Of a DNA stretch of 64,000 bases, positions 7,592 through 17,963 are shown in pieces. The position numbers and the translations under genes are program-made. Numbering within the stretch: position 1 is the stretch's first letter; each line of letters begins with the position of its first letter. Where the stretch lies: contig NZ_MSLS01000021.1 in the NCBI RefSeq assembly GCF_001940785.1, positions 23,622-87,621 on the forward strand, read 5' to 3'. Under the pieces are notes generated by a model. It saw nothing but the letters and a program-made list of their open reading frames with translations. It did no database searches and had not been told where the DNA came from. The DNA is from Bacillus sp. MRMR6. GTDB lineage: Bacteria; Bacillota; Bacilli; Bacillales; Cytobacillaceae.

Positions 7592-8767
7592 TCAATTTTC
7601 TTGGCTGTTTATCGCTGCTGTACCAAGTGTTTTGGCCGCAATTAGCATAGCTTTCTCATCAATATCAAATTTAGGGTGATGGTGAGGATATGTTTTTTCT
7701 AATCCTTCTGGCATTGCACCTGTGAAAAAGAAGGTGCCAGGCACTTTCTGTAAGTAATATGCAAAGTCCTCGCCGCCCATTTGTGGTTCAGTTTCTTCAA
7801 TCGATTTAACTTCAGGAACAACTGCCGCACATTTTTGCAAGAATTCAGTTTCTTTAGCATGGTTTACTACTGCCGGATAACCCTTTTCATATAAAAAGTG
7901 ATAAGTGCTGCCTGTAGCATAGCAAGTTCCATGAATAATTCTTTCCATTTCTTCTTCAATAAACTGTCGTACACCTTCATCAAAGGTCCGAACGGTTCCA
8001 ATAAGTTTTGCCTTATCAGCAATGACATTAAAGGCATTTTCTGCGGTAAAGGAGCCTATGGTAACAACTGCAGAGTCAATCGGATTGACTCTCCTGCTGA
8101 CAATTTGCTGCAAATTAAGGACCAGTTGTGACGCTGTGACGATCGCATCCTTTGTTTTATGTGGCTGGGCTCCGTGACCGCCTTGCCCTTGAATTTCCAC
8201 CTCAAAACGATCAGCAGCAGCCATAATAGGACCTGTTCGATATTGAATCTTCCCAGTTGATTCTCCGGCCCATAGATGGGTGCCAAATATCACGTCTACA
8301 TGATCTAAGCAGCCATCCTCAATCATACTAACCGCACCGCCAGGCGCATACTCTTCAGCATGTTGATGGATAAAGACATAAATTCCTGCTAGTTCATCCT
8401 TTAACTCATGTAACGCTTTAGCGAGGATTAATAGCGATGCAGTATGTCCATCATGCCCACATGCATGCATAATGCCGGGTACTAACGATTTATAGGCAAC
8501 TTCCTTTTCATCCTGAATGGGCAGTGCATCGAAATCGGCTCTCAAAGCAATGGTTTTCCCAGGTTTCTTTCCATAGACTTTTGCTACTACACCGTTGCCG
8601 CCCACATTTCCTCTTACTTCAATCCCAAGCTTTTCGTAAAAGGATTGAATAAATTGGGCAGTCTTGTATTCTTTAAAGGATAACTCAGGATGCTGATGTA
8701 AATAACGGCGAATAGAAATCATTTCCTCATAGTAATTTTCTATTCTACTAAAAAGGTTGTTTAGCAT
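7592..8767 (-). CDS. yhaA: M20-family amidohydrolase (YhaA-like)
   Basis: This 391-residue metal-dependent amidohydrolase has the M20D motifs MHACGHDGHTA, HQHAEEYAPGGA, a lid domain with GQGGHGAQPH and the C-terminal GGEDFAYY. The family hydrolyses N-acyl amino acids or hippurate-type amides. The substrate here is not known; the name follows synteny with B. subtilis yhaA beside ecsABC. The ATG at 8767 has GGGGGAA upstream. It converges with ecsC, 21 bp apart. Confidence 0.9.
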   Translation of the reverse strand: MLNNLFSRIENYYEEMISIRRYLHQHPELSFKEYKTAQFIQSFYEKLGIEVRGNVGGNGVVAKVYGKKPGKTIALRADFDALPIQDEKEVAYKSLVPGIMHACGHDGHTASLLILAKALHELKDELAGIYVFIHQHAEEYAPGGAVSMIEDGCLDHVDVIFGTHLWAGESTGKIQYRTGPIMAAADRFEVEIQGQGGHGAQPHKTKDAIVTASQLVLNLQQIVSRRVNPIDSAVVTIGSFTAENAFNVIADKAKLIGTVRTFDEGVRQFIEEEMERIIHGTCYATGSTYHFLYEKGYPAVVNHAKETEFLQKCAAVVPEVKSIEETEPQMGGEDFAYYLQKVPGTFFFTGAMPEGLEKTYPHHHPKFDIDEKAMLIAAKTLGTAAINSQEN

Positions 8768-8900
8768 AATGTTCCCCCATTTTTCATAAAATATAATAGT
8801 ATTTTCAAACTATTTTAACACTATTAAATAACGTTGTAGATTTTGACAGTCATTTTATTTATAATTTTAAAAGATTAGTTAGAAGGAAAGGATTTTTTTA

Positions 8901-9542
8901 ATGCAGACGAAGGTTTTAAAATATTATACTCTAGGATTTATCATTCTAGCATTATTTGCTGCGGGATACACGACCCTAAATGTTATGACAGAGCGGGCCC
9001 TCATGCTCGATGAGATAGGGGCGGTCTTTTTTGGGTATGTGCCTGATACATTGAATCCTTTTTTCGTTGTATTAACGGAATTAGGGGATAAGAAAGGGAT
9101 CGGTCTTGTTGCGGTATTTGTTCTTGGATGGCTACTGCTAATAAAAAGAAATTATTTAGGTGCAGCGATCATCACTTTAGCGGCAGCCCTTGGCAATGAG
9201 GTTAACAAGTTAATTAAAAACTCAATTGCACGTGAACGACCGGACCTCGAACATCTAGCGTTTATTGACAGCTATAGTTTTCCTAGTGGTCATGCTATGG
9301 TAGGCTTAATTGTTTATTTTTTTGTTGCCTATTTAATCGTAGAAAATATGAAATCTAAATCAGGTAAAATACTGGTCATAAGTTTTACAGGAGTACTACT
9401 TTTTCTGATTGGGGCAAGCCGTATTATCCTCCAAGTACATTACCCATCAGATGTCATTGGCGGCTTTTCCTTTGGGTATATCTGGGTGTTGTTATGGGTA
9501 TTTATATATGAATATTTGAAAAAGAAATTAAGGAAATCATAG
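8901..9542 (+). CDS. PAP2-family membrane phosphatase
   Basis: The 213-residue, roughly six-helix protein carries the three PAP2 motifs: KNSIARERP, PSGH and SRIILQVHYPSDVIGG. Such enzymes dephosphorylate lipid phosphates such as undecaprenyl pyrophosphate or phosphatidylglycerol phosphate. The substrate cannot be told from sequence. The ATG lies after AGAAGGAAAGG. A strong terminator follows at 9543-9573. Confidence 0.92.
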   Translation: MQTKVLKYYTLGFIILALFAAGYTTLNVMTERALMLDEIGAVFFGYVPDTLNPFFVVLTELGDKKGIGLVAVFVLGWLLLIKRNYLGAAIITLAAALGNEVNKLIKNSIARERPDLEHLAFIDSYSFPSGHAMVGLIVYFFVAYLIVENMKSKSGKILVISFTGVLLFLIGASRIILQVHYPSDVIGGFSFGYIWVLLWVFIYEYLKKKLRKS

Positions 9543-9573
9543 AAAAAGGCTGGACGATCCGTCAGCCTTTTTT
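9543..9573 (+). terminator. Rho-independent terminator after the PAP2 gene
   Basis: The stem AAAAAGGCTG / CAGCCTTTTT is followed by a T-run directly after the PAP2 stop codon. Confidence 0.9.
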
Positions 9574-9778
9574 ATAAGGAATCAGAGCGTTAAGATGGTA
9601 ATTTGAACAATATTCACATTTAAAAACGACTTTTTTTTGACACTTAGTATCGTAATCTATACACAAATAGGATTAATCGATATAGTGAAGACAGTTCTAG
9701 TCACGGCGTTAGTTTCATTTTCCTGCTACATATATTAAAATGAAAAACAGACATGTCTTGAAAGGTGGATTTATTTAG

Positions 9779-10825
9779 ATGATTAAGCAAATCAACGAAA
9801 CATTTTTGAAAGCGGCAAGAGGGGAGAAAACGGATTACGTTCCAGTATGGTATATGAGACAAGCTGGAAGATCACAGCCAGAGTATCGTGAAATTAAAGA
9901 GAAATACTCTTTGTTTGAAATTACACACCAGCCTGAGCTATGTGCTTATGTAACACGCTTGCCCGTTGAACAGTATAATGTTGACGCTGCTATTTTATAC
10001 AAAGACATCATGACCCCACTTCCAGCTATCGGGATGCAGGTTGAAATTAAGTCAGGTATTGGTCCTGTGATTGATAATCCGATTCGCTCTTTAGCAGATG
10101 TTGAAAAACTTGGAGAAATTCACCCAGAACAAGACGTACCATATGTTCTTGATACAATCAAATTGTTAACTCAGGAACAACTGTCAGTACCACTAATAGG
10201 CTTTTCGGGTGCTCCTTTTACTCTAGCAAGTTACATGATTGAGGGCGGACCTTCCAAAAATTACAATAAGACGAAAGCTTTTATGTACTCTGAGCCAAAG
10301 GCTTGGTTTGCTTTAATGGACAAGCTTGCAGATATGATTATTATTTATGTGAAAGCTCAAATAAAAGCAGGCGCAAAAGCGATTCAAATTTTTGATTCAT
10401 GGGTTGGTGCATTAAATGTTGAAGATTACCGCTATTTTATTAAGCCGGTTATGACTCGTATTTTCACTGAACTAAAAGAAGAGAATGTTCCACTTATCAT
10501 GTTTGGTGTAGGTGCTAGTCATCTTGCTTTGGAATGGAATGACTTGCCGCTGGACGTTGTGGGATTGGATTGGCGTTTACCAATCCGCCAGGCAAGAGAA
10601 ATGGGAATTCAAAAAACAGTCCAAGGAAACCTTGACCCAGCAATCCTTTTATCACCATGGGAAGTAATTGAGGAAAAAGCGAAAGCAATCCTAGATCAAG
10701 GAATGGAACAGGGTGGATATATCTTTAACCTTGGACATGGTGTATTCCCATCCGTAAATCCAGCGACATTGAAAAAATTGACTTCGTTTATTCATGAGTA
10801 TTCAGCAACAAAACTAAGCAGATAA
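9779..10825 (+). CDS. hemE: Uroporphyrinogen decarboxylase HemE
   Basis: This 348-residue enzyme converts uroporphyrinogen III to coproporphyrinogen III. The family signatures [16 protein letters not shown] (about residues 21-36) and [17 protein letters not shown] are present, and the C-terminal FNLGHGVFP is intact. Its ATG at 9779 is preceded by AAAGGTGG. It heads the hemE-hemH-hemY cluster conserved in Bacillus. A hairpin at 10895-10924 lies between hemE and hemH, so expression may be partly uncoupled. Confidence 0.97.
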   Translation: MIKQINETFLKAARGEKTDYVPVWYMRQAGRSQPEYREIKEKYSLFEITHQPELCAYVTRLPVEQYNVDAAILYKDIMTPLPAIGMQVEIKSGIGPVIDNPIRSLADVEKLGEIHPEQDVPYVLDTIKLLTQEQLSVPLIGFSGAPFTLASYMIEGGPSKNYNKTKAFMYSEPKAWFALMDKLADMIIIYVKAQIKAGAKAIQIFDSWVGALNVEDYRYFIKPVMTRIFTELKEENVPLIMFGVGASHLALEWNDLPLDVVGLDWRLPIRQAREMGIQKTVQGNLDPAILLSPWEVIEEKAKAILDQGMEQGGYIFNLGHGVFPSVNPATLKKLTSFIHEYSATKLSR

Positions 10826-10894
10826 AATCCATTTTAAGTGTTTATATTGGTAAGTCGTCTAGTTTTTTGGCACAATATAATAAGCTTTATTCTT

Positions 10895-10924
10895 AAAGGG
10901 CCCTATACTAGCTAGAGGCCCTTT
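10895..10924 (+). terminator. Hairpin between hemE and hemH
   Basis: An 8-bp stem (AAAGGGCC / GGCCCTTT) with a 14-nt loop lies in the 166-bp gap. The T tract is short, so termination is probably partial. Confidence 0.5.
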
Positions 10925-10991
10925 CATACGAGGATATAAATATATAAACCATACGATAACTGCTTCTAGATTTGAAAAATGAGGTGTTAAA

Positions 10992-11924
10992 ATGACAAAG
11001 AAGAAAATGGGTTTACTCGTGATGGCTTACGGTACACCATATAATTTAGATGACTTGGAACGTTATTATACACATATCCGCCATGGCAGAAAGCCTACAA
11101 CTGAGATGATAGAAGATCTCCGCAATCGGTATGAGGCAATTGGAGGCATATCGCCACTAGCGAAATTAACTCTTGAACAAGCTAGTAAACTTGAGGAACA
11201 CTTGAATCAGGTTCAAGAGGAAATTGAATTTAAAATGTACTTAGGATTAAAACATATTGAGCCATTTATTGAGGATGCTGTGAAGCAAATGCATGATGAT
11301 GGAATTATAGAGGCAGTTAGTATTGTTCTTGCACCACACTTCTCGACATTTAGTGTTAAGTCCTATAATGGACGAGCAAGTGAAGCTGCTGAAAAGCTTG
11401 GCAACCTAAAAATCACCTCTATTGAGAGCTGGTATAATGAACCAAAATTTATTGATTATTGGGCAGATAAATTAAGTGCCGTATATGAACAAATGCCGAG
11501 AGAAGAAAAAGACAATTCCATGTTGATTGTTTCGGCACACAGCCTGCCTGAGAAAATATTACAATCGGGTGATCCTTATCCACAACAGCTTCAGGAAACT
11601 GCGGATTTGATTGCAGTAAAAGCTGGAATTGATCAGTATGCTATTGGCTGGCAAAGTGCTGGGAATACACCAGAGCCATGGCTTGGCCCTGATGTTCAAG
11701 ACCTTACGAGGGAATTAGCTGAGGAAAAACAAGTAAAAGCATTTGTATATGCTCCAGTAGGTTTTGTTTGTGACCACCTTGAAGTGTTATACGATAATGA
11801 CTATGAGTGCAAACTGGTTACAGATAAAGTGGGAGCGGCCTATTATCGCCCTGCAATGCCAAATGCTCAGGATGAATTTATTGATGCATTGGCAACGGTT
11901 GTTTTAAAAACATTGAACGATTAG
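10992..11924 (+). CDS. hemH: Ferrochelatase HemH (coproporphyrin ferrochelatase)
   Basis: This 310-residue soluble monomeric-type ferrochelatase has the conserved SAHSLPEK (metal-site His) and the [16 protein letters not shown] block. In Firmicutes this enzyme inserts iron into coproporphyrin III in the coproporphyrin-dependent heme route. The ATG has GAGGTG 5 bp upstream. It is followed after 34 bp by hemY. Confidence 0.97.
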   Translation: MTKKKMGLLVMAYGTPYNLDDLERYYTHIRHGRKPTTEMIEDLRNRYEAIGGISPLAKLTLEQASKLEEHLNQVQEEIEFKMYLGLKHIEPFIEDAVKQMHDDGIIEAVSIVLAPHFSTFSVKSYNGRASEAAEKLGNLKITSIESWYNEPKFIDYWADKLSAVYEQMPREEKDNSMLIVSAHSLPEKILQSGDPYPQQLQETADLIAVKAGIDQYAIGWQSAGNTPEPWLGPDVQDLTRELAEEKQVKAFVYAPVGFVCDHLEVLYDNDYECKLVTDKVGAAYYRPAMPNAQDEFIDALATVVLKTLND

Positions 11925-11958
11925 GATTATACTTATAAATATTAAGAAGGTGACACCC

Positions 11959-13386
11959 GTGACGGAAGAAAAAAAAACGGTTGTAATTATTGGCGGCGGT
12001 ATTGCTGGGCTGACTTCCGCATATTATCTTCAAAAAATCGTGCAGGAGCAGCAATTGCCAATGGAGATCATCCTAGTTGAATCATCACATCGTCTCGGAG
12101 GTAAACTGCAAACGGTTGTAAGAGATGGTTTCACGATTGAGAGAGGACCAGATTCATTTCTAGCTAGGAAAACAAGTATGATTAGACTTGCTGAGGAAGT
12201 AGGCATGGGTGACCAATTAGTTTATAATTCTACAGGAAAATCCTATGTACTTGTGAATGATCAGCTTCATCCTATGCCAGGCGGTTCAGTAATGGGTGTT
12301 CCAACTGAAATTGGTCCTTTTATTACGACTGACTTGTTTTCTTTTTCAGGAAAAATGAGGGCTGCCGCAGATTTCATTTTACCGAAATCACCAGGTGGGA
12401 AAGATCAATCACTAGGTGATTTTTTCCGGCGCAGATTGGGTGATGAGGTTGTAGAAAACTTAATTGAACCTTTATTATCAGGGATTTACGCAGGGGATAT
12501 TGATCAATTAAGTTTAATGTCAACTTTCCCACAATTTTATGAGGTAGAGCAAAAACACCGCAGTTTAATTCTTGGGATGAAAAAGTCCACCCCATCCCAA
12601 CCGAAAAAGACAGAGAATAAAGGGCCATCAAAAGGAGCTTTCTTAACCATTAAAAGTGGGCTTCAATCTTTTGCAGAAGCAATTGAAGCTAAGTTGGACC
12701 CAAAGATAATTTTAAAAGGCCATCGAGTTGATAAAGTTACTAAATTGAATCATCAGTATGAGATATTCCTAAACAATGGTGAGGTTTTAATAGCAGATTC
12801 TGTTATCGCTGCAACTCCGCATAAGATAACTCAATCAATGTTCTCTGATTTTTCATTCTTTGATCCATTTAAAAATATTCCATCGACCTCTGTAGCGACG
12901 GTTGCCCTAGCTTTTCCAAAAGAAGCAATTAAGAAAGACATTGATGGTACAGGTTTTGTTGTTTCGAGAAATGGGGATTACTCAATTACAGCTTGCACAT
13001 GGACTCATAAGAAATGGGAGCATTCTACTCCTGAAGGGAAGGTTCTACTCCGCTGTTATGTAGGCCGTTCTGGAGATGAAACCATTGTCGATCTTTCCGA
13101 TGATAGAATCATTAAGATTGTACTTGAAGATTTGAGTAAAACGATGAATATTACGATGGAACCTGAATTTTCTGTCGTGTCACGTTGGAAGGAATCTATG
13201 CCTCAATATACGGTTGGGCATAAGCAGCGTCTTGAGACAATAAAGGAACATCTTGAGAAGGATCTGCCTGGTGTCTTTTTAGCAGGTGCGTCTTACGGAG
13301 GGGTTGGAATTCCAGATTGTATCGATCAAGGAGAGGCTGCTGTTAAAAGTGTTTTGACCTATTTTAAAAGTAGATGTTCGTACTGA
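11959..13386 (+). CDS. hemY: Coproporphyrinogen III oxidase HemY (CgoX)
   Basis: This FAD-dependent oxidase of about 475 residues begins with a dinucleotide-binding motif (VVIIGGGIAGLTSAYYL). It has the family stretches IERGPDSFLARK and GASYGGVGIPDCIDQG at the C-terminal FAD site. In Firmicutes it oxidises coproporphyrinogen III before iron insertion. GTG 11959 lies 5 bp after AAGGTGA, while GTG 11950 overlaps that site. A terminator follows at 13388-13416. Confidence 0.96.
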   Translation: MTEEKKTVVIIGGGIAGLTSAYYLQKIVQEQQLPMEIILVESSHRLGGKLQTVVRDGFTIERGPDSFLARKTSMIRLAEEVGMGDQLVYNSTGKSYVLVNDQLHPMPGGSVMGVPTEIGPFITTDLFSFSGKMRAAADFILPKSPGGKDQSLGDFFRRRLGDEVVENLIEPLLSGIYAGDIDQLSLMSTFPQFYEVEQKHRSLILGMKKSTPSQPKKTENKGPSKGAFLTIKSGLQSFAEAIEAKLDPKIILKGHRVDKVTKLNHQYEIFLNNGEVLIADSVIAATPHKITQSMFSDFSFFDPFKNIPSTSVATVALAFPKEAIKKDIDGTGFVVSRNGDYSITACTWTHKKWEHSTPEGKVLLRCYVGRSGDETIVDLSDDRIIKIVLEDLSKTMNITMEPEFSVVSRWKESMPQYTVGHKQRLETIKEHLEKDLPGVFLAGASYGGVGIPDCIDQGEAAVKSVLTYFKSRCSY

Positions 13387-13387
13387 C

Positions 13388-13420
13388 AGAAGCTGAGCAG
13401 AAATGACACAGCTTCTTTTT
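13388..13420 (+). terminator. Terminator of the hem cluster
   Basis: The stem AGAAGCTG / CAGCTTCT (13388-13395 and 13409-13416) is followed by TTTTTTC, immediately after the hemY stop codon. Confidence 0.85.
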
Positions 13421-13477
13421 TCTTGTACTCTTTTTGAGTATAGTAAAGATAGAAGGATTCTGATTTGGAGGGACATT

Positions 13478-14212
13478 ATGAACTTAACAATCATTGGTTT
13501 TTGGGGAGGATATCCGAAGAAAAACGGTGCCAGCTCTGGATATCTGCTAGAACATGAAGGGTTTAAACTACTAATCGATTGTGGCAGTGGGGTTCTTGCA
13601 AAGCTTCAGAACATCGTCCAGCCTGAGGAGCTTGATGCGGTGATCCTGTCACATTATCATCCTGATCATATCGCAGATATTGGCGTCTTGCAGCATGCTC
13701 GACTCATCCAAGGGTTTTTAGGAAAAGAATGTCCTACTCTGCCAATATACGGGCATAGCTTTGACCAGAATGAATTTGAAAAGCTGACCTATAAAGAAAT
13801 AACGAAAGGGATCGCATACGTACCTGATGAGGTTTTGACAGTGGGTCCTTTCCAAATTAGCTTTTTGAAAACAAATCATCCTGTTCCATGCTTTTGCATG
13901 CGAATAACGGACGGAGAAAAAACGCTAATCTATACTGGGGATGGCTCTTTTAAAGAAGAATTTATTTCCTTTAGTCAGAATGCGGATGTTTTATTGTGCG
14001 AGTGTAATTTTTATGCTCATCAAAATGGTAAAGCGGCTGGGCATATGAATAGTTTGGAAGCTGGTCAACTTGCGAATAGCGCTGGTGTTCAGCAGCTCAT
14101 TCTTACACATCTACCTCATTACGGAGAATTATCTAAGCTTAAAAGTGAAGCTTTAACCGAGTTTACAGGTATAATAAAGCTTGCAGATGAGTTTCTATCT
14201 ATCTCACTATAG
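13478..14212 (+). CDS. yhfI: MBL-fold metallo-hydrolase (YhfI-like)
   Basis: The 244-residue metallo-beta-lactamase-fold protein has the metal motif SHYHPDHIAD, a later DGSFKEE-type acidic site and LTHLPHYG. It resembles RNase Z/AtsA-type hydrolases but lacks assignable substrate. ATG 13478 lies after TTGGAGGGACATT; 25 upstream codons of the open frame lie inside the hem terminator and are not used. Synteny with yhfI-lplJ in B. subtilis supports the name. It is 16 bp from lplJ. Confidence 0.9.
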   Translation: MNLTIIGFWGGYPKKNGASSGYLLEHEGFKLLIDCGSGVLAKLQNIVQPEELDAVILSHYHPDHIADIGVLQHARLIQGFLGKECPTLPIYGHSFDQNEFEKLTYKEITKGIAYVPDEVLTVGPFQISFLKTNHPVPCFCMRITDGEKTLIYTGDGSFKEEFISFSQNADVLLCECNFYAHQNGKAAGHMNSLEAGQLANSAGVQQLILTHLPHYGELSKLKSEALTEFTGIIKLADEFLSISL

Positions 14213-14228
14213 GAAGGAGTAAACGTTC

Positions 14229-15164
14229 ATGTTATTTATCGATAATAAAGGTATTACCGACCCACGGATTAATTTAGCGATAGAAGAATATGCCTTAAAA
14301 AACCTAGATATCAATGAAACGTATTTACTGTTTTACATAAATGAACCATCCATCATAATTGGCAAAAACCAAAATTCTATTGAAGAAATTAACACGGATT
14401 ATGTCGAAAAGGGCGGAATTCATGTTGTCCGCAGATTGTCTGGAGGCGGAGCAGTTTATCATGACTTAGGTAATTTAAACTTTAGTTTCATTACAAAGGA
14501 TGATGGAGAAAGCTTTCATAACTTCCGAAAGTTCACAGAGCCCGTAGTGGAAGCTTTGAAAAAACTGGGTGTTAATGCAGAACTTAGCGGCAGAAATGAC
14601 CTTTTAGCCGAAGGTAGGAAAATTTCAGGTAATGCCCAATTCTCCACAAAAGGGAGAATGTTTAGCCATGGTACACTTCTTTTTAATTCGGAAATGGAAC
14701 ATATTGTTTCAGCCTTAAGGGTTAAAAAGGATAAAATTGAGTCTAAAGGGATCAAATCTGTTCGCAGCAGGGTAGCTAACATATCAGAATTTTTGTCAGA
14801 AAAGATTTCAATAGAAGAGTTTCGTGCATTACTTCTAAATTTTATTTTTGAAGGAAGAGAGATCAGAGAATATGTTTTAACAGAAGAGGATTGGGAGAAA
14901 ATACATCAACTCTCGAAAGAACGCTATCAAAATTGGGATTGGAACTACGGAAAGTCACCTAAATTCAATCTCCAGCATTCACACCGGTTCCCGGTTGGGC
15001 AAATTGACGTTCGCTTGGAAGTTAATAAAGGTATAATTGAAAACTGCAAGATATATGGCGATTTCTTTGGTGTTGGGGATGTCAGTGAGATTGAAAACAA
15101 GCTATTAAAGCTCCGCTACGAGAAAAACAAGCTTGAGGAAGCTCTAAGCGATGTGGATATTTGA
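14229..15164 (+). CDS. lplJ: Lipoate-protein ligase LplJ
   Basis: This 311-residue ligase attaches free lipoate to lipoyl domains through a lipoyl-AMP intermediate. It has the hallmark RRLSGGGAVYHDLGNLNFSF and the downstream KISGNAQF with the AMP/lipoate lysine, then an accessory C-terminal domain. Length is slightly under the roughly 330 usual for the family. A GGAAGGAG ribosome binding site precedes ATG 14229. It is likely co-transcribed with yhfI and ends at the terminator 15222-15244. Confidence 0.95.
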   Translation: MLFIDNKGITDPRINLAIEEYALKNLDINETYLLFYINEPSIIIGKNQNSIEEINTDYVEKGGIHVVRRLSGGGAVYHDLGNLNFSFITKDDGESFHNFRKFTEPVVEALKKLGVNAELSGRNDLLAEGRKISGNAQFSTKGRMFSHGTLLFNSEMEHIVSALRVKKDKIESKGIKSVRSRVANISEFLSEKISIEEFRALLLNFIFEGREIREYVLTEEDWEKIHQLSKERYQNWDWNYGKSPKFNLQHSHRFPVGQIDVRLEVNKGIIENCKIYGDFFGVGDVSEIENKLLKLRYEKNKLEEALSDVDI

Positions 15165-15221
15165 TATTATTTTGGAAATGTTTCAAAAGAAGAGTTTATT
15201 AATCTAATTTATTAATATTTG

Positions 15222-15248
15222 AATGCGGATTAAATCTCCGCATTTTTT
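15222..15248 (+). terminator. Terminator after lplJ
   Basis: The stem AATGCGGA / TCCGCATT is followed by TTTTTC. Confidence 0.88.
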
Positions 15249-15314
15249 TCGTATTATACTTGAATAGTTAAATTTCTTTAAATATAATATATTTAGAAAA
15301 TTTTTACGATTCAA

Positions 15315-15332
15315 TGAATGAGTATTCATTCA
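15315..15332. promoter_or_regulatory. FadR operator in front of the acyl-CoA ligase gene
   Basis: The 18-bp palindrome TGAATGAGTATTCATTCA is a full match to the B. subtilis FadR consensus TGAATGA-n-TA-n-TCATTCA. FadR represses fatty acid degradation genes, including lcfB, until long-chain acyl-CoA releases it. The site lies 17 bp before the chosen GTG start. Confidence 0.9.
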
Positions 15333-15349
15333 CAAAGGGGAGAAATCGG

Positions 15350-16906
15350 GTGAATTTATCAGTAAAACTTCAAGAAACGGCTAGAAACAATGCCAGTAAA
15401 ACAGCCTTTTATTTTATGGGGAAAGGGACTTCTTATGGTGAATTAGATGCTGCTATTAAAAGGTTCGCATCTGGCCTTCAGCAGTTAGGGGTGAAAAAAG
15501 GGGACCATATTGCTTTATTGTTGGGGAACTCACCTCATTTTGTTATAGGTTTATACGGGGCATTAAGGTTGGGGGCAACCGTTATTCCGGTCAATCCAAT
15601 TTATACTGCAGATGAAATTGGATACATTCTAAATAATGGTGATGTAAAGGTAGTCGTGGGTCTCGATATGGCCATTCCCTTAGCAGAAAAAGTGCATACC
15701 ATGCTGCCTAAAGTAGAGTCATTTGTTTTTTGTGAAACCAGCCCAAATGGGATTACACAGTATAATATCGAAACATTATCACTCTACTCAAAAATGAAAT
15801 CGTTTACAGAAGTATTGGCATCAGGAGATTTAGGCTTTCAAGGACCAACGCTTCACGGTGATGAGGTAGCAATTATTCTTTATACATCAGGGACAACTGG
15901 AAAGCCAAAAGGTGCAATGCTTACCCATAAGAATTTATATAGCAATGCGAGCGACGTAGGCGATTATCTAAAAATGAGTGAGCAAGACCGGGTCATAACA
16001 ACTTTACCGATGTTTCATGTGTTTTGTTTAACCGTGGCTTTAAATGCTCCATTATTAAGGGGGGCTACTTTATTAATTGCACCTAAATTCAGTCCAAAGG
16101 ACATCTTCGAACTAGCGAAAGAGTACGAGGCAACTGTTTTTGCCGGTGTTCCGACCATGTACAATTTCATCTATCAATATCCAGAGGGCAATCCAGAGGA
16201 CCTAAAATCACTTCGTCTGTGTATTTCCGGCGGAGCTTCACTTCCGGTAGCATTACTGACTAATTTTGAAAAGAAATTTAATGTCCGGGTTTCTGAAGGC
16301 TATGGCTTGTCCGAAGCATCTCCTGTAACATGCTTTAACCCTTTGGACCGCCCGCGCAAAGCTGGATCAATTGGTACCTCCATCCTTCATGTTGAAAACA
16401 AAATTGTTAATGAACTCGGGGAAGAAGTTCCAGTAGGTGAAGTAGGGGAATTGATTGTCCAAGGTCCGAATGTAATGAAGGGTTATTATAAAATGCCTGA
16501 GGAAACAGAAGCAACCATTCGTGAAGGCTGGCTCTATACCGGTGACTTAGCAAGAATGGATGAGGAAGGGTATTTTTACATCGTTGACAGGAAAAAAGAT
16601 TTGATTATTGTAGGCGGTTACAATGTTTATCCACGTGAAGTTGAAGAGGTTCTCTATAACCACCAAGAGGTAGTGGAGGCAGCAGTCCTAGGTGTTCCTG
16701 ATTCAAACCTTGGTGAAGCAGTGAAATGCTATGTAGTAACTAAAAATCCAGCAGTTACCGAAGCAGACTTACTAGAATATTGCAAAGAACATTTAGCAAA
16801 ATACAAAGTTCCATCATCCATTGATTTCCTAGAGGAACTTCCAAAAAATACAACAGGAAAAATTTTAAGAAGAGCACTAAAAACGCAAATTACTCAAAAC
16901 GTCTAA
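15350..16906 (+). CDS. lcfB: Long-chain fatty acid-CoA ligase (LcfB/YhfL-like)
   Basis: This 518-residue member of the adenylate-forming family has the AMP-binding P-loop [28 protein letters not shown] and [12 protein letters not shown], and ends with the catalytic-Lys motif [12 protein letters not shown]. It activates fatty acids for beta-oxidation. GTG 15350 sits 7 bp after AAAGGGGAG and aligns with B. subtilis LcfB. The in-frame ATG at 15314 would put the FadR operator inside the gene and has no ribosome binding site. Confidence 0.94.
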   Translation: MNLSVKLQETARNNASKTAFYFMGKGTSYGELDAAIKRFASGLQQLGVKKGDHIALLLGNSPHFVIGLYGALRLGATVIPVNPIYTADEIGYILNNGDVKVVVGLDMAIPLAEKVHTMLPKVESFVFCETSPNGITQYNIETLSLYSKMKSFTEVLASGDLGFQGPTLHGDEVAIILYTSGTTGKPKGAMLTHKNLYSNASDVGDYLKMSEQDRVITTLPMFHVFCLTVALNAPLLRGATLLIAPKFSPKDIFELAKEYEATVFAGVPTMYNFIYQYPEGNPEDLKSLRLCISGGASLPVALLTNFEKKFNVRVSEGYGLSEASPVTCFNPLDRPRKAGSIGTSILHVENKIVNELGEEVPVGEVGELIVQGPNVMKGYYKMPEETEATIREGWLYTGDLARMDEEGYFYIVDRKKDLIIVGGYNVYPREVEEVLYNHQEVVEAAVLGVPDSNLGEAVKCYVVTKNPAVTEADLLEYCKEHLAKYKVPSSIDFLEELPKNTTGKILRRALKTQITQNV

Positions 16907-16934
16907 AAAAAGTCATTTCTCATATATTTTAAAA

Positions 16935-16962
16935 AAGGCAGGCAATTAGCCTGCCTTCTTTA
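16935..16962 (+). terminator. Terminator after lcfB
   Basis: The perfect stem AAGGCAGGC / GCCTGCCTT with a 5-nt loop is followed by CTTTAGG. Confidence 0.8.
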
Positions 16963-16985
16963 GGAAACAAGGAGTGAGAATTCAA

Positions 16986-17762
16986 ATGGGACAAATTTGT
17001 CTAGAAATAGAGGACCATATTGCCACTGTAACCATCAACCGTGCTGAATCCCTTAATGCTTTCAATTTTGAAACGCTAATTGAATTGCAGAATCAAGTAG
17101 AGAATATTCGGATCAATAAGGATATAAGAGTAGTTATTTTTACAGGTGCAGGAGATAAGGCTTTTAGTGTGGGAGCAGATTTAAAAGAGCGTAAAACTTT
17201 AACAGATGAGCAGGTAAAACGGAACCTATACAAGATTAATGATGTTTTTAATGTTATTGATCAGCTGCCACAGCCAACCATTGCAGCTATTAATGGTTTC
17301 GCATTTGGAGGCGGAATGGAGTTAGCCCTTGCCTGTGATTTTCGGATTGCAGCTAGAGAAGCTCTCATGGGTTTAACAGAAACAAGTCTTGCTATTATTC
17401 CAGGTGCTGGAGGGACTCAGCGACTTCCGAGATTAATTGGTCAAGCAAAAGCACTGGAGTTGATTTTAACTGCACGCAGGCTGACCGCTCTAGAGGCACT
17501 CACATATGGAGTCGTAACAAAATGTGTCGAGACAAAGGATTTGATGGGTGAATGTATATCATATGCTAGTCAATTGCTGAAAAATGGGCCGATAGCGTTA
17601 CAGCAAGCAAAATTTGCCATCAAAAATGGTATGAACACCGATTTAAACTCTGGACTACAGATTGAACGTAAGGCATACGAAGTAACAGTCCCAACTGAGG
17701 ATCGGCTAGAGGCACTGCAGGCTTTTGCAGAAAAAAGAAAACCAATTTTTAAAGGACAGTAA
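16986..17762 (+). CDS. Enoyl-CoA hydratase/isomerase family protein
   Basis: This 258-residue crotonase-fold protein has the oxyanion-hole segments AFSVGADLKER and GFAFGGGMELALACDFRIA, and the catalytic-region GLTETSLAIIPGAGGTQRLPR. It probably hydrates an enoyl-CoA; methylglutaconyl-CoA hydratase is one possibility. ATG 16986 lies 11 bp after AAGGAG, while GTG 16974 directly abuts that site. It follows lcfB across a terminator, so acyl-CoA metabolism is a reasonable context. Confidence 0.9.
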   Translation: MGQICLEIEDHIATVTINRAESLNAFNFETLIELQNQVENIRINKDIRVVIFTGAGDKAFSVGADLKERKTLTDEQVKRNLYKINDVFNVIDQLPQPTIAAINGFAFGGGMELALACDFRIAAREALMGLTETSLAIIPGAGGTQRLPRLIGQAKALELILTARRLTALEALTYGVVTKCVETKDLMGECISYASQLLKNGPIALQQAKFAIKNGMNTDLNSGLQIERKAYEVTVPTEDRLEALQAFAEKRKPIFKGQ

Positions 17763-17790
17763 AAACATGGCGTCTCTGCCATGTTTTTTT
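17763..17790 (+). terminator. Terminator after the crotonase gene
   Basis: The perfect stem AAACATGGC / GCCATGTTT is followed by TTTTAG right after the stop codon. Confidence 0.9.
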
Positions 17791-17833
17791 TAGCTAATAG
17801 GAAAAGTTTAAGAAAAACTAAGGCCCTCACATT

Positions 17834-17861
17834 AAAAACTTGGCGAATGCCAAGTTTTTCT
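17834..17861. terminator. Second strong hairpin in the crotonase-azlC gap
   Basis: A perfect 11-bp stem (AAAAACTTGGC / GCCAAGTTTTT) has a 4-nt loop. It lies about 70 bp after the first terminator and could work in either direction. Confidence 0.75.
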
Positions 17862-17963
17862 AATTTATTTCTTTTTGAAAATTTGCTAAAATTACTGTTT
17901 GTTGGGAAAGTTTAGCCAGCTTTAGAAACAACCGCTTATGATACATACACAGGAGGGATACAG

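Noticed and set aside
9637..9663. TTGACA with TATACA as a hemE promoter
   Set aside because: The spacer is only 15 bp and the element lies over 110 bp from hemE; not strong enough to list.
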